A stretch of 64,000 bases of DNA, taken from positions 29,988,501 to 30,052,500 of the forward strand of contig CP136890.1 of NCBI GenBank assembly GCA_034359265.1, given 5' to 3'. This stretch comes from Canna indica (Eukaryota > Streptophyta > Magnoliopsida > Zingiberales > Cannaceae). The translations under genes were made by a program, and so were the position numbers. Position 1 is the stretch's first letter; the number at the start of each line of letters is the position of its first letter. This document shows, piece after piece, positions 1-13,936 of the stretch. Below the pieces are notes generated by a model. The model was not told where the DNA came from, searched no databases, and saw only the letters and a program-made list of their open reading frames with translations.

Positions 1-282
1 AGTTACATATGTAAATCATGTCCAATATACATCATTTTCAATGGGAGTCAAAAACAGATGTTGGTGAAGATCAAATGTTTTATCAAACAAATGACTTAAC
101 CTGATGTATGGCTAAATCTGGCTATAGTCATTTAGTTAATTGCATTGACCAATACACGTTTTATCCAGAATTCCAGACCACTCTTAGATATTCCCGCCCT
201 CAAAATTATCTATTTTATGTCCTTAAATGATACCACATTTCATTGTTTGAATCGAGAATTGTTTCCATGTTGATATGTGCAG

Positions 283-955
283 ATGAAGTTGATCTGGAAG
301 GAACTTGGTCCAAAATTTAAGGAGCTACTTGAACTTGAGAAGCCAGGAGTAGTTGATTCCATATTAGCTGCATGTGAACGGCTTCAAACCCTTTCGCATG
401 AGGTATTCCTCTTTTTGTTACTTGAAGTTTGCATGTATGCATTGAAACTCCAACTCATTCTACTTGTGGTGCAGTGTTGTCATGCCCTTTCTACTGCAGT
501 GAATTTAGACTCGGAATCTCCCAGCTTTATTGTTCCGCATATACAATTTCTCGAGAGCTACTTCCGAGACAAGTCTAGTTGGAAATGGCCTCCTTATGAT
601 AAAATGCATGTGTTGGGTTGCTTAATGTTACAAATCATTTTTAGATATCCTATGGTATGTTGAACTCCTCATTTGATACTTATCTAATTTGAGGCCTAAT
701 TACCTTATTTGTTGACAATTTTTCCTATCCATACTTACTGTTGATTTTTTTTTTTGAATATATATATTTAAAATATAATGGTATATGATATTTTTGGTAT
801 TGACAGCAATTAATTCAGCCTTTTATCATGAGTCTTACATCAATGGATACTGCCCATGTCCTTCAAACTGCAAAAGATGCTGGAGGAGTCTGTGTTATTG
901 AGGCTTTTCTTTCTTCAGATGTTTCCACAAAAATGAAGCTCAAAGTTGTCACAAA
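283..955 (+). CDS. APUM23: Partial Pumilio homolog 23 / NOP9-like RNA-binding protein gene (three exons, 3' part missing)
   Basis: Three exons lie in one open reading path: 283-402, 475-654 and 807-955, each flanked by AG acceptors and GT donors; the last donor is GTAAGT with an AA|G split codon. The peptide runs from MKLIWKELGPKF through CCHALSTAVN, LESYFRDKSSWKWPP and KMHVLGCLMLQ to AKDAGGVCVIEAFLSS. This resembles the middle of plant Pumilio homolog 23 / NOP9, a nucleolar PUF-repeat protein for pre-rRNA processing (family knowledge). Upstream exons would lie left of the window. The next expected exon, starting with a GHFGEL-like PUF segment, was not found before the convergent protease gene. 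LTR-like repeat DNA begins about 200 bp after the last exon, so the 3' part has probably been cut off or moved. The first intron is only 72 nt and in frame. Identification is from memory of the family, fairly sure. Confidence 0.72.
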
Positions 956-1169
956 GTAAGTCATGAAGCTAAGATAAAAGAAAAAATTTTCTGTCAGTAC
1001 TTGATCTATTAATCATGCTAACGTTGTTAGTTCCTGAAATCCTGAACTCTTAGAAAAGATCTCGTAGGAAAAAAAATATTAGCATAATAGCTCTTATACA
1101 TACCTTGAACGGAATTGTTAACAGAACCAATGGTCTCTTATTACCTTTTCATTTCATCTATTTTTTTTC

Positions 1170-1940
1170 TCTGAAATTTGCATAATAGCTATCCCTAACC
1201 TGGTGGAGGGGCTCCAGAAACTAGCTGACCATCCTAGTTGACGGACCCCGTGATTGAATCGCTAAATGCAGAATTTATGTAAGAATATAACCTACTGTGG
1301 TTATTGTATATATTGATATGATGGTGTGGGCCAGTATGGCCGAGTATTATAACGGGATGAAGGCCGAGCACGGCCGAAACTATTTATGCTGGTTCAGGCT
1401 CATAGTGGACGAGTGGTACATATTGTGCAAAGCCATAATTGGCTGGTATATTTACTCGCAGGGAATGGTCAATTGGCCGATTATTGTGATATGACTAGTA
1501 CAATTTTTATGCACTTGTTTTATTGCTATATATGATATTATACTGGAGATTTAAGTGGAGGTTCGGAAGAATCACTCACTGAGTTCCTCGTGGACTCATG
1601 ATTTTATTATTTTTGTTTTGCAGAGCCTGACCAGTGAAGTACGGTTTGATGGCGTGGCATGGCTTGGCTGGAGGGTAGGTGGTGTCGCAGATCTCGTAGC
1701 AGACAGTTATATAGTCGTAGTCGTGTAGAGAGTTTTAGTTCATGCACTGAGTCGTGTTCTTTGATCATTTGAGTTGTAAAACTTGTTTTCAAACATTTAT
1801 AAAAGTTTAGTAGACTTTATTTATATTTTCTATGTCAACCTGGTTGCATATTGTTATTATGTTGATGAGTGCATGTGGTAGGTTTCAGAGTACAAACACC
1901 TACCCTGGCCGATCATGCGACCCTGAGTTGGGGCATGACA
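1170..1940 (-). mobile_element. LTR-like remnant of a Ty3/gypsy-type retroelement
   Basis: The stretch ends with GCCGATCATGCGACCC...GGGGCATGACA, nearly the same as the end of the repeat at 13936 (GGGGCGTGACA). Read on the minus strand this gives the TGTCA(C/T)GCCCC start common in plant gypsy LTRs. It also shares a phrase on the theme CACTCACT(G/A)AGT(T/C)C with that second copy. The left border and a target duplication could not be found, so the start is approximate. It lies directly downstream of the last visible PUF exon. Confidence 0.5.
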
Positions 1941-2229
1941 TTACTATAGCTAAGTTTAGCATCCTTAATTTGCGTATGGTCGGTGTAGTCTTTTTCCTTT
2001 GTTTGGTTTTTTCCCACGAGATTTTTCTAATGAAGGTTTTAACGAGATATAACCATGCATGAGCCGAGCACCTAGCTAGGTGGGATTTGGTGTACAATCG
2101 TGTTGGTTATTTAATAATGATGTTTTCATCTTTTAAATTTGTTCGTGTCTAGATAACTACCTCCTAAAATGCGCGACTGACGTGAAAGCGACACACTTTG
2201 ATGGCGAAAAGCCTTTGTCCCACTATATG

Positions 2230-2870
2230 TGTGTGTTCTTCTCGACCCTAAATGTGGCATCCGACTCTAAATGAGATTGGACTTGATGTTCCTCTCGACC
2301 CTAAATGTTGGCCTCGGTCCTAAATGTGACTTTCGACACTAAATGAGATCGCCTTCGACGTCCTTCCTTAGCGTTCCTCTCGACCCTAAATGTGGTCCTC
2401 AACCCTAAATGCGACCTCTGACTCCAAAGAGATCGACCTCGACATCCATCCTTGGCGTTCCTCTCGACCCTAAATGCGGCCCTCGGTCCTAAATGCGACC
2501 TCCGACTCTGAATGACATCGGCCGTGGCGTCCTTCCTCGGTGTTCCTCTCGACCCAAAATGTAGTCCCCGGCCCTAAATGCGACCTCCGACTCTAAATGA
2601 GATCGGCCTCGACATCCTCCCTCGAGGTTCCTCTTGACCCTAAATATGGTCCTTGGGCCTAAATGAGGCCTCCAACTCTAAATGAGATCGGCCTCGACAG
2701 CGTTCCTCTCAGCCCTAAATATGGTCATCGGCCCTCAATACAACCTCCGACTCTAAATGAGATCGATCTCGGCTCTAAATGAGCTCATGTCAACTCTAAA
2801 TGTGGTCCTCGGCCCTAAATGCTGCCTCCGACCCTAAATGGGATTAGCTTCAGAGACGATCAAATTTGAC
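2230..2870. repeat. Minisatellite, about 85-bp unit, about 7 copies
   Basis: GTTCCTCTCGACCCTAAATG recurs near 2288, 2373, 2457, 2542, 2627 and 2702, with a variant near 2231; most intervals are 84-85 bp. Inside each unit a shorter module on the theme CTAAATG(A/T/C)G(A/G)(T/C) recurs two or three times, so the array looks like a higher-order repeat. Units differ by scattered substitutions. No coding potential was seen. Confidence 0.85.
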
Positions 2871-2879
2871 CTAAGTGCA

Positions 2880-4440
2880 GTCCACGACCCTAGGAGCAAC
2901 TACAGACTAGGAGAAATCGACTAAGCGGGTGGAATTTGCCTCAAACACGCTCGGATTCGACATGAGGAATTTGCCACATAATCAAAAACGTTTGTCATAT
3001 AAATTATTTTTAACACTGTAGTTGGGTAGGGACTTAAGTGGAAACAAAGAATAAAATTAGAAATTTATATGACCGGATTTTTAGTTGATGGACCAAAGTA
3101 AAAAAATGAGATAGTTGAGGGACGAAATTAGATCTTTTCACTTTATTTATATAGATAAATTATCTAAATTTTAAAATTAATAGATTAATTGAATTACAAA
3201 TTTGTATATTATTATAATTTTAACCTGTTATGTAATTTAATATAATATTGGTCATTTTCTGAAAATGTGTAACTCAAATAGAATTATAAATTTATAATTA
3301 TAAATTTTATCTTAATTATTTACATTTTACAATACTGTTATAATTGATTATTTAAAAATAAAGAATATTGGCAAATTAGAAATGTTGCTTCTCAGTCATT
3401 GGTTCGTTGTACCTTGAATCTAAATCTTTTTTTCTTTCCATAAGGGGTTAAAAGTACAAACTTTCTTTTTCTCGTTGCTTCTGTTCTACCTTCGACACGA
3501 GGAAACTAACTAAATAAATAAGAGTTTGGTTCCTTAAAGCATACATGAGATGGTGATAAGAGCTTACCGATAGACGATGAGGGCGATGCGATGAGTGAAA
3601 ACCACATAAGCTGAAGTCTTTTTTAGATAAGTTTATTCTGCATCCTAGCTACAACGTCACAACGATTGTAGTAATGTATTAGATGATGGGTACCAATTAG
3701 TTACGGAAATTTGTTGACGTTGCAAAATGTTACAAGTGGTACAGTTCAAGTGGCAATTTATCCCCTCCCTGTAGAGTGAAAATTGCATTTAATCATCTTG
3801 CATTCTCAAAAATATGCAACTTGTATCATTCAAATTTTTTTTTTTTGCCAAAAATATCGTATGCGCCGCACATGAATTTTTTAAGAACAATTGAATCATT
3901 ATAATCAAAATTTAAAACAATTTTTTTACAAAAATAGAAAAAATAGAGATCTAAACTCATTTAATCTTCATGTGTAACCAATTTAAAAATATTTTTTTTG
4001 GCAAATTAGAAACGTCACGACAAATATCACTGATTAAATAATTTCTCACCAATAATTATATAATAGTTTATTTATGTCATTGATTCATTAGAATAATTTC
4101 TCCATTAACTATATAATAATGTATTCATAGTTAAATAAGACTAAAGTTATAGACTCTTATCTCAATGGACAGTGAGCACGTAAATGACTAGTTTTTCTTT
4201 AACAAATATACTCGCATTTTGCACCTTAATGAGATTCGTCAGAAAGATAAAAGAAAATTATAGATGGACATGAAAATTTACGTGTACATCGCAAAGAAGA
4301 GAAGTAATCAAAAGAAGCATCACAACCTTTTTTATACTTTCTTTTACCTTATTATTGGAATCCCATTTCTTACAAGGCCTGATTCCCTTTCTATGTTCCA
4401 GAGAGATTTATAGATAGAACAACTTAAGATCGCTTCATAG
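2880..4440. other. AT-rich spacer between repeat DNA and the protease gene
   Basis: No exon, RNA gene or clear element border was recognised here. The stretch contains many poly(A)/poly(T) runs. The last 150 bp would include the 3' untranslated region of the minus-strand protease gene; on that strand an AATAAGGT near 4345 is a possible degenerate polyadenylation signal. Confidence 0.5.
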
Positions 4441-4443
4441 TTC

Positions 4444-6985
<2,542 letters not shown>

Positions 6986-6993
6986 CTGATCCC

Positions 6994-7241
6994 CGACCTT
7001 TTGGAATAAAACTTGTATGAGCTGCCTGCTCAAACAAATTTATATAAATTTATATGAGCAGACCGCTCATCTTCCGCCACGTCAGCCCAGCGCGCATCGC
7101 GATACAGAAAGATTAATAAGCTGACGTCAGCCCAGCACTCAAATTCTGCATCGCGATACGTGCTGAGCTGACGTGGCGGAAGATGAGCGGCCTGTTCAAA
7201 TTCGAGCAGGCCGCTCATACAAGTTTTATTCGACCTTTTGG
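6994..7241. mobile_element. Mutator-like MITE in the 5' leader of the aleurain-like gene, with 11-bp target duplication
   Basis: The element 7005-7230 (226 bp) is flanked by CGACCTTTTGG at 6994-7004 and again at 7231-7241. Its ends are inverted repeats (AATAAAACTTGTATGAGC.. against ..GCTCATACAAGTTTTATT), and pairing continues inwards through a CTTCCGCCACGTCAGC segment, so most of the element can fold into a long hairpin. The 11-bp duplication is in the Mutator size range. It sits 19 bp upstream of the protease ATG and carries ACGT-core motifs (7077-7086, TGACGTCA at 7122-7129, and about 7167-7176) plus AT-rich TATATAAATT at 7040-7052. Confidence 0.9.
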
Positions 7242-7280
7242 GTGTTGTGCGATGGCGAATGAATTGGCGAGCTCATCAAT

Positions 7281-7295
7281 CACTATTTATAGTAG
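7281..7295 (-). promoter_or_regulatory. Probable native TATA box of the aleurain-like gene
   Basis: On the minus strand the sequence reads CTACTATAAATAGTG. Without the MITE and its extra target copy (237 bp) it would lie about 60 bp before the ATG at 6985, a normal distance for a short leader. With the MITE present the distance is about 300 bp, so a transcript started here would carry the MITE hairpin in its leader. Confidence 0.6.
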
Positions 7296-7299
7296 AAAG

Positions 7300-7704
7300 G
7301 GCCGAAGATGGAATGTGGGGGGAGCTCTCCAGCGTATGGATTCCGCTGACGTGGCCACCAAACTCCAAGATGAAGAAGAATAATACCACTGCAAGAGTTA
7401 CCCAAAAAATCCACCTGTTTTACGATTGCACAAAAAATATGCGGACCTCATCATTGTCGTCTCTTGACCCTCTTCTTGCGAAAAATGGCAGGTATATATT
7501 TCGGTTATAAAATTATTCTGAAATGTGATGAAGTCGCTGTTACGAGATACCCTGCATCAGAGCCGTAGCCACGGGCAAGTGCAGCATCACGAATCTTGAT
7601 GCAATAAAGAGTCCGCTGTACGTGGTGGATTACAACACAACGGTTGGAATTTATTATCAACGATTATATGTAAAATATTAAATATTTATACTAAATTATT
7701 TATA
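7300..7704. other. Native spacer upstream of the protease gene
   Basis: No gene or element was recognised. A CTGACGTGGCC motif near 7347 (ACGT core) is a possible bZIP site of the protease promoter. The stretch ends at the target duplication of the LINE. Confidence 0.4.
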
Positions 7705-7947
7705 TGTAGACGAACTGCACTCTTTTTTTTTTCCAAAAGGAAGTTTGTTCATTCATAGAATGAAAAAGAAAGATACACCAGTGATGAAGGCAACAAAATA
7801 CTAAAAGCAAGTATCATTTATAATGAAATCCAAAACCTAATTTAGAGGAGGAATTAAGAGAGTCTTAATTACAAAATAGATGAGGACCACATGTCAATAG
7901 TGAGCGGAAATGGAAGTTATTCTTTAAATTTCAAATGCTCTAGAGCA

Positions 7948-8949
7948 CACTACAATAGATTACTCTTGTAGCCATGAATTTTTATCCACGAAAGACGCAT
8001 TAGTGATAATAAATTTCTTTGTAGTCACGTTACGGACATTCGTGGCAATTGCTTTTTTCTTTTCCCACGAATATGGAGCATCGTGGCAACAAAGCATGAC
8101 ACTAGCAACAAAGAGCATATTAGTTACCACCAACATAAGCTCGTCGATATACATTTTACTGCCAAAGCGTACTTTTTTGACGCCATTTATATTTTTTGTA
8201 ACGAAACAAATAATTTGTGGCTACTGATGTACTTAATAGTCGCGGGTTTCTCGTGGTTGGTAGTTCATAGTATTTGCCTCGACTATATATTTGTGAGAAT
8301 AAACATATTTTTCGCCACAACCATATTTCGCGGCTATATTTTTGCCGCCAAATTAAGGATATTTATTTGGCGCTATTCTGTATTCTTGTGACGATAGTAG
8401 CATCTATGGCTACATATGTACTTAATAGCCACGAGTACTTTGTGGTTAATAATTCACAAAATTTGCCACGATCATGCATTCGTTAGAAGAAACATATCTG
8501 TTGCCACAATCATATTTCGTGGCTATCTATTTGCCGACAAAGGGCATTTCTTTGACGTCACTCTATATTCTTGTGACGATAATAGCATTTGTGGCTACTG
8601 ATTTACTTACTAGCCATGAGAATTTTGTGGTTAGTGGTTAACAATAGTTGCCTCGGTTGTATATTTGTAAGAAGAAATATATTCTTTGCCACAACCATAT
8701 TTTGTGGCTATCACAAAAGGGCCCTCATTTGATGCCACTCTACATTTCCGTGACGTCGTAGCATATGTAGCTACTAAGATAAACTATAGCCACATTATAC
8801 TATAGTGACTAGTGGTGTCAAATAATTAATGACGCTCAATTTGCCACGATAATTATTGTGAAAAATAATATACATATTTTTCACATAAAAAGTCGTGGCT
8901 ATTGGTTGAATTACAAATCAAATAAAATTTATTTCTGCCATATATTTGT
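7948..8949. mobile_element. CACTA-E: left end of a CACTA element with subterminal repeats, right end missing
   Basis: CACTACAATAGATTACTCTTG at 7948 has the CACTA terminus. For the next 950 bp a motif on the theme TTTGTGGCTA / TAGCCACGA recurs many times in both orientations, as in CACTA subterminal regions where the TNPA-type protein binds (family knowledge). The stretch ends at an LTR of another family. No matching TAGTG terminus was found, so the right part is deleted. Confidence 0.7.
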
Positions 8950-9480
8950 TGTTGAAATGGTCAACACTAGAGGGGGGTGAATAGTGTGTTAACTAATTTT
9001 ATCGTCGAATTTTAATTTTAAACGTTTCTTAAACTACTTAGGCAATTCACAAATCGAGTAGCAAGTGGAAGCAAGATAAGTAATAAGAAATTCAATACGC
9101 AAAATAAATAATGCTAACACTTCGATTAATAGTGGTTCGGCCTCAATAGGATTTCCAAAGTTGACTTTGCTAGATTATGAGTATTTCATTACAATGAGAA
9201 ATTTACACCGAAAAGTCTCTGCTCTCAACCTAATACACTTTCACACCCGGAAGTCTTTGCCTTCATACCAAGAGCACTCTAGCTTCTACTTCAAACCCTA
9301 AGGTACAACAACCACTAATCCTAGTAAATCAATCTACCCGGTAGACTTATACCTCAAACACAAAGACTACCACCCAATCTAACAAACCTAGCAACCTAGG
9401 TTTACACAAGCTTAAATACAATGAAATAAATAATAAAATACAACAGTAAATGGAGCAATAAATCAAATAATAAATACTTG
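8950..9480 (-). mobile_element. LTR fragment of the TGTTGG...CCAACA family
   Basis: It begins TGTTGAAATGGTCAACACTAGAGGGGGGTGAATAG and matches the LTRs at 37321, 44758 and 48130, including the blocks CACTTTCACACCCGGAAGTC and ACTAATCCTAGTAAA. The strand is taken from the better preserved copy at 48130, which has a primer-binding site. It is cut after about 530 bp by the CACTA terminus at 9481. Confidence 0.7.
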
Positions 9481-11983
9481 CACTACTAGAATATTGGCTA
9501 TCAGCCACGGGGCTCACCGATGGCCACCTCGACCGTCAGAAGCATCTGAAGCTTTCTGACGGCCGCATCGGCCATGGCTGATGTAACAAACTCAGTCGTG
9601 GCTCGCATACGACCGCCTAAGACTGTCACTCATATCTGATGGCGCTTACGGGGTGCGAAATGAAATAAATTATTAGTCACGACTTAACGGGGGCCAGATA
9701 GCCATCGGTGATATAAATAAGTCAGAAGCCACGGCTAGAACCGGTCGTCGCATATTAATTAATGGCACAAACACGACGCGAAAATAAAACACTCGTCACC
9801 GACGGCTTAGAGAGGACCACGTAGGCCGTCGGTGAGATTATAATTAAGAATCTGCGATTTACCGATGGCTAGCGAGCTGTCGGTGATAGACCTTTCTATT
9901 TGCATTCACGCCCGATCCTTCCTCTTAATTTCTTTCTTTTCTTCTTCTTCTCTACTCCCGCCGCGCCGCTGTCGCCTGTTGCCACCACCATCCGCTCTCT
10001 ACCGCCTATTGTCGTCCTCTGCCACAGGTGATCAACTCCGGCGGTCGACCCTTCCTCTTCGCCGGTTTTCGTCGCTCGATTCTCGTCTCAATTGATATAT
10101 ATTCATCTCTCCGCCGCCCCCTTTTCCTTCGTCGCTCGCTACTCCACCATTGTCTAGTGTCGGCAACCTTCTAGTCACCAACACTGGACAAGGGCACCGA
10201 CGTTTACACGCCGACGCTAGATTTGGGGCTGATGGACCATCGGCCCCAATCGATGCAATAGTAATCGGCATCACTGTCGGCTACTATTAATGATTAGGAT
10301 TTAACCCTAATCAATCTGTTGATTAGGGTTTAATTAAACCTTATTAATTTTTTTAAAAAAAATATTGTTAATTTTTAATTAGTTAATGAAATTAATTGTT
10401 AATTGTTAATTAGTTTGGTTAATGTTAATTCATTATTAATGTTGATTAGGGTTTAATTATTTTTAGGTTATTTAATGTTATTATTAATTGATTAGTTTAA
10501 TGTTAATTAATTAGTATTAATGGAATCAACTATTGTGGACTCGTGGCCAAATCGTCCACGGTGGACTCGCGCAGGAATCATCCATTTTGAACTCGGGGTC
10601 GGAATCATCCACTTTAGACTTGCGCCCAAATTGTCCACTGTGGACTTGCACCAGCATTCACAAATTTAGAAATTAAATTAATCATGATGAGTTGATACGT
10701 TTCACGTGCGCATCGATGAGTCAAGTTATAATTTGTAAAACTTGCTCTGGCCACCATCCCCCCACCTCCGGCCACCATTCCTTCAGCAGATCCAGGCCTG
10801 TCCACATCGAGACGTAGGCCACGAGGACCTAATAGAATTCTCCCTCTGCCACCCGAGGGAGAATCACGCAGATCAGTTATTGTGCGCGGAAGAAGGTAAG
10901 TAGATGCATTAATTATTGCTTATAATTTATTTATAGTTCAATATATCGTGATATGGAATTGTACTATATTTGGTGCAGGTTTGAGTAGGAGGACGTCTCA
11001 CGCACGATAGAGGGGATAATCCGAAAGTTTATGCACGAGACGTGGCCTACATGGTCTCATGTTCCCCGTGAGCATATGGATTTATTATGGCGAGAGTTCT
11101 CGGTAAGTATATTTATTAAATTAATATTAATGTTAAATATCGATCGGTAATAATAAATTTATGTTTTTGCAGGCTTATTATACTTGGCCGGAGGACCATA
11201 CTCCTTTTGTAGAGGCTACATGAGAGTGCGTTGTCCGTGCTCGCTATAATGGGCTGCTTCAGTAGGCCCGTAAAATCATGATGAGACAGCTGAGGACTAT
11301 ACAGATTGGGCAGACTCGGGGACACTCCCCCGAGTGGATTCTTGGACCTGTGTGGGACTAGCTCGTTGAGTGGTGGGATACGCCTGAGTGGCAGGAGGTA
11401 TCCCGGACAGCGTCGAGAAATAGCATATTCGGGGGGGACGACACAGGGGCGCGCTACACTAGTGGCTCAGTGTCTTTTGTGGTGCAAGAGCGTCGTGTGG
11501 TATGCATAATTTCCTTACTTTTAATTAAATTATATATTGTGTATACTAATGTATTTGTTTTCTAATGTAAAATGTAGGTGGTGGAGGATGGCACCGTCCA
11601 ACGCCCCTCGCTAATGCAGGTCTTTGAGCGCACTCACCGTCGGTGATGAGGAGTAGGGAACTACGTCGATAGGAGGGCCTCGATCATCATGGTAAGTATT
11701 TATGTCTATTTGATTTACACAATTTTTATTTATAGTTTATATATATGTAGTATTTAAAATATAAATGCATGTAGGAGACATACACGAGGACCGTGATCGA
11801 GTGCGCAGGCACGCCGCAATAGTTTGATGCGGGAGCATAGGCTGCAGGTGGCTGGGAGCACGGTCGTGTTTATGGCTTTGCAAACAGTGATCATGCATGC
11901 GTCGTGTTAGGCCAGGGCCACTTGGGGCACTAACCCCCTCCCGCTATGGGTGAGCGTCCCTCGACATCCCATATACAGGACTA
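9481..11983 (+). mobile_element. CACTA-D: 5' part of a CACTA element of the A/F family, right end missing, transposase gene deleted
   Basis: It starts CACTACTAGAATATTGGC, like CACTA-A and CACTA-F. Subterminal repeats of the type GCC(A/G)TCGGTGA and CAGCCACGG follow to about 9890. A GC-rich block comes next, then 'ggactcg..ccggaatcgtcca'-type repeats at 10530-10650 (the same minisatellite as in A and F), then the TNPA-like gene at 10740. The whole TNPD gene that should lie between about 10735 and 10745 is gone, so this is an internally deleted copy. Its right end is replaced by an LTR fragment at 11984. Confidence 0.75.
10740..11983 (+). pseudogene. CACTA-D TNPA-like (transposon-associated) protein gene, decayed
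   Basis: It has the same five-exon plan as the open copy at 54322-55857: exons ending at 10895, then 10979-11102, 11173-11499, 11578-11691 and from 11775, all with GT-AG borders. Recognisable segments include HETWPTWSHVPREHMDLLWREF, YTWPEDHTPFVEAT and GGWEHGRVYGFANS. Stops interrupt it (for example TGA after FVEAT and TAG before LVEWW) and the end is lost. By homology it is the accessory CACTA protein that binds subterminal repeats (inference). Confidence 0.75.
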
Positions 11984-12055
11984 TGTTGGTAAAATGACCA
12001 CACTAGAAGGGGGGGTGAATAGTGTGTTTACTAATCAAATTTTTTTATTTAATTA
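11984..12055 (-). mobile_element. Short LTR end of the TGTTGG family
   Basis: TGTTGGTAAAATGACCACAC followed by TAGAAGGGGGGGTGAATAG is the terminal 70 bp of the same LTR family as at 8950, 37321 and 48130. It is cut at about 12055, where a different LTR-like sequence begins. Confidence 0.6.
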
Positions 12056-13936
12056 TTCCAGCGGGACAAATTGGTCACGCATTAGGATGGGCCGGATGAA
12101 ACGTCAAAGGGCGTGAATTGAATATTGGCCTTTGCGCGCAAGATAACTAATTTATCTAAGTTGATTAGTCCTTAAACAAGTAGTTGGGTTCGACACGAGT
12201 CCGGAGGTTCAAATGGAACTCAAATCGGACTTGTATTGGTCCGATTATGGTTTATTTTAGACTTGACTTAAGTTAAGGAGTGTTTTAGTCATTTGGCGAT
12301 TGAGGTTTTAATATTTATACCTAATCCCTCAGCGGGCGCGACTTATAGCAGCCGCCGCACACCCCCTTGGGCGCCCATAGGAAGAGGCGCGCACATGCAG
12401 AGGGAAGAAGGGAATCTCGGCATACTGCTCCTCGCAGCGTCGGACAGCAGCAAAACTCACGATCAATGGAGCGTCCATGGTCGGATCATAATGAAATTTG
12501 GACAGTAAGTTGTAGACTTATTGATTTAAATTTTGATCTGTGGAGATTGGTTTTTGACGGTCGGATCTATTGCTGTCATTGAATTACCGAAGCCCTATTT
12601 TTGGTTTTCTTCTCCAGGATTCTACTACGTCGAATTTCGTCAAATCGGACGATCGAGATCCTATCGTGGGGCTTATCGGACTGAAATTTGGGGAGCATGT
12701 CTGAGACCCTTTGCCCTTGGATGTTAACGGCGGAGATCTGGTTTGGACGGCTGGAATTTGGGATACTCGAGAGGGAAGGAGAAGGTGTGGGAGGACTTGA
12801 AACTGGGCAGCGCACTCGGACTCGTGGGAGCATGGAGGGCTGTTTACCATTTTAATTTATTTCTCCGGTGAGTGGAAAAAGTCCTATTTACCCCATCTCC
12901 TTCATCTTGCAGCCACCCCTATGAAAGGGGCTTTTCTCAAAAAATTTTATGGTTTTTCTCGCATTGAATTCAAGCAATAGATTAATGGTTTTTTACGTTG
13001 TCATCGTGGATTTTTGGTTTGGATTTTGGGGTCTTGACCGCATGCTTCATGGCGAATTTTGAGGAGCCGCCGCCCCCTTCCTCGTTGTTGTCTTGATAGA
13101 ATCCTTGGGTTTCTGAAAAGATTCTTTGATCTTGATATTAGTCTTGGTTCCTTGATAGAAGAGACTGTTCAGAAGAGTCTGTTCTGGTGAGGGCAGGGTA
13201 TGCCCCAAAGAGACGGTTCTAGGTTGGGTGGTAGTTCGGAGACCACACCGACTACTTACCCTATGTGGCTATGTGGGACCGACGGGTCCGGGTTGGCTTG
13301 CATGCATTTGTGTTGATGCATTGAACATGTATTTTATACTTGGTCAAAATATCTATTATTGGTTGTTATATGATGTACAGAAGAGTAGATATGCATGTTG
13401 ATAATTGTTCTTATGAGTTATGTTTTTGCCCATTATATGCTTATTTATATGCTGGATTTAGTAATGATGGATATGGTGGTTTGAAGACTGATCCACTCAC
13501 TAAGTCCTAGTTCGGCTTATCCTCTATTGTGTTTTTTTTCAACATCTGAGCGAGATCAGAGAGGTATTGGATTGCAGTAGTGCAGCTGGTGGTGGCGCGG
13601 ATAGCAGATCTCGTGACATGTCATGGTCGGGGGTGGATACCCGAGTCTTAGATTTTTATTTATTTTTTATTGAGTCATGTGGACTTGGGTTTAGAGTTTG
13701 TTTCGCATTTTTATTTTGATTTTTAAATGACTTCATCCTTTAAAGGATTTGAACATGTTAAAACATTGATCTATTTGATTAGTGACTTTGAGGAATGTTC
13801 TATTTATGTTTTCCGCCAATTAAAATTGGTTTTATAAAATGTCCAAGTCTTGTGTTTGCATCTGTGGTTTGGTTGGGTTAAGCTTCGAGGTACATGTGGT
13901 ACTCTAGCCGATCATGCCCGGGTTTGGGGCGTGACA
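12056..13936 (-). mobile_element. Probable solo LTR of a Ty3/gypsy-type element
   Basis: The right end GCCGATCATGCCCGGGTTTGGGGCGTGACA is, on the minus strand, TGTCACGCCCCAAACCCGGG, a well-known kind of gypsy LTR start. The body carries a TATTTATACC box, GC-rich leader-like DNA (12320-12450) and no coding domain. It abuts the LINE ORF1 fragment at 13937. The left border and a target duplication were not found, so the limit at 12056 is approximate. Confidence 0.55.
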
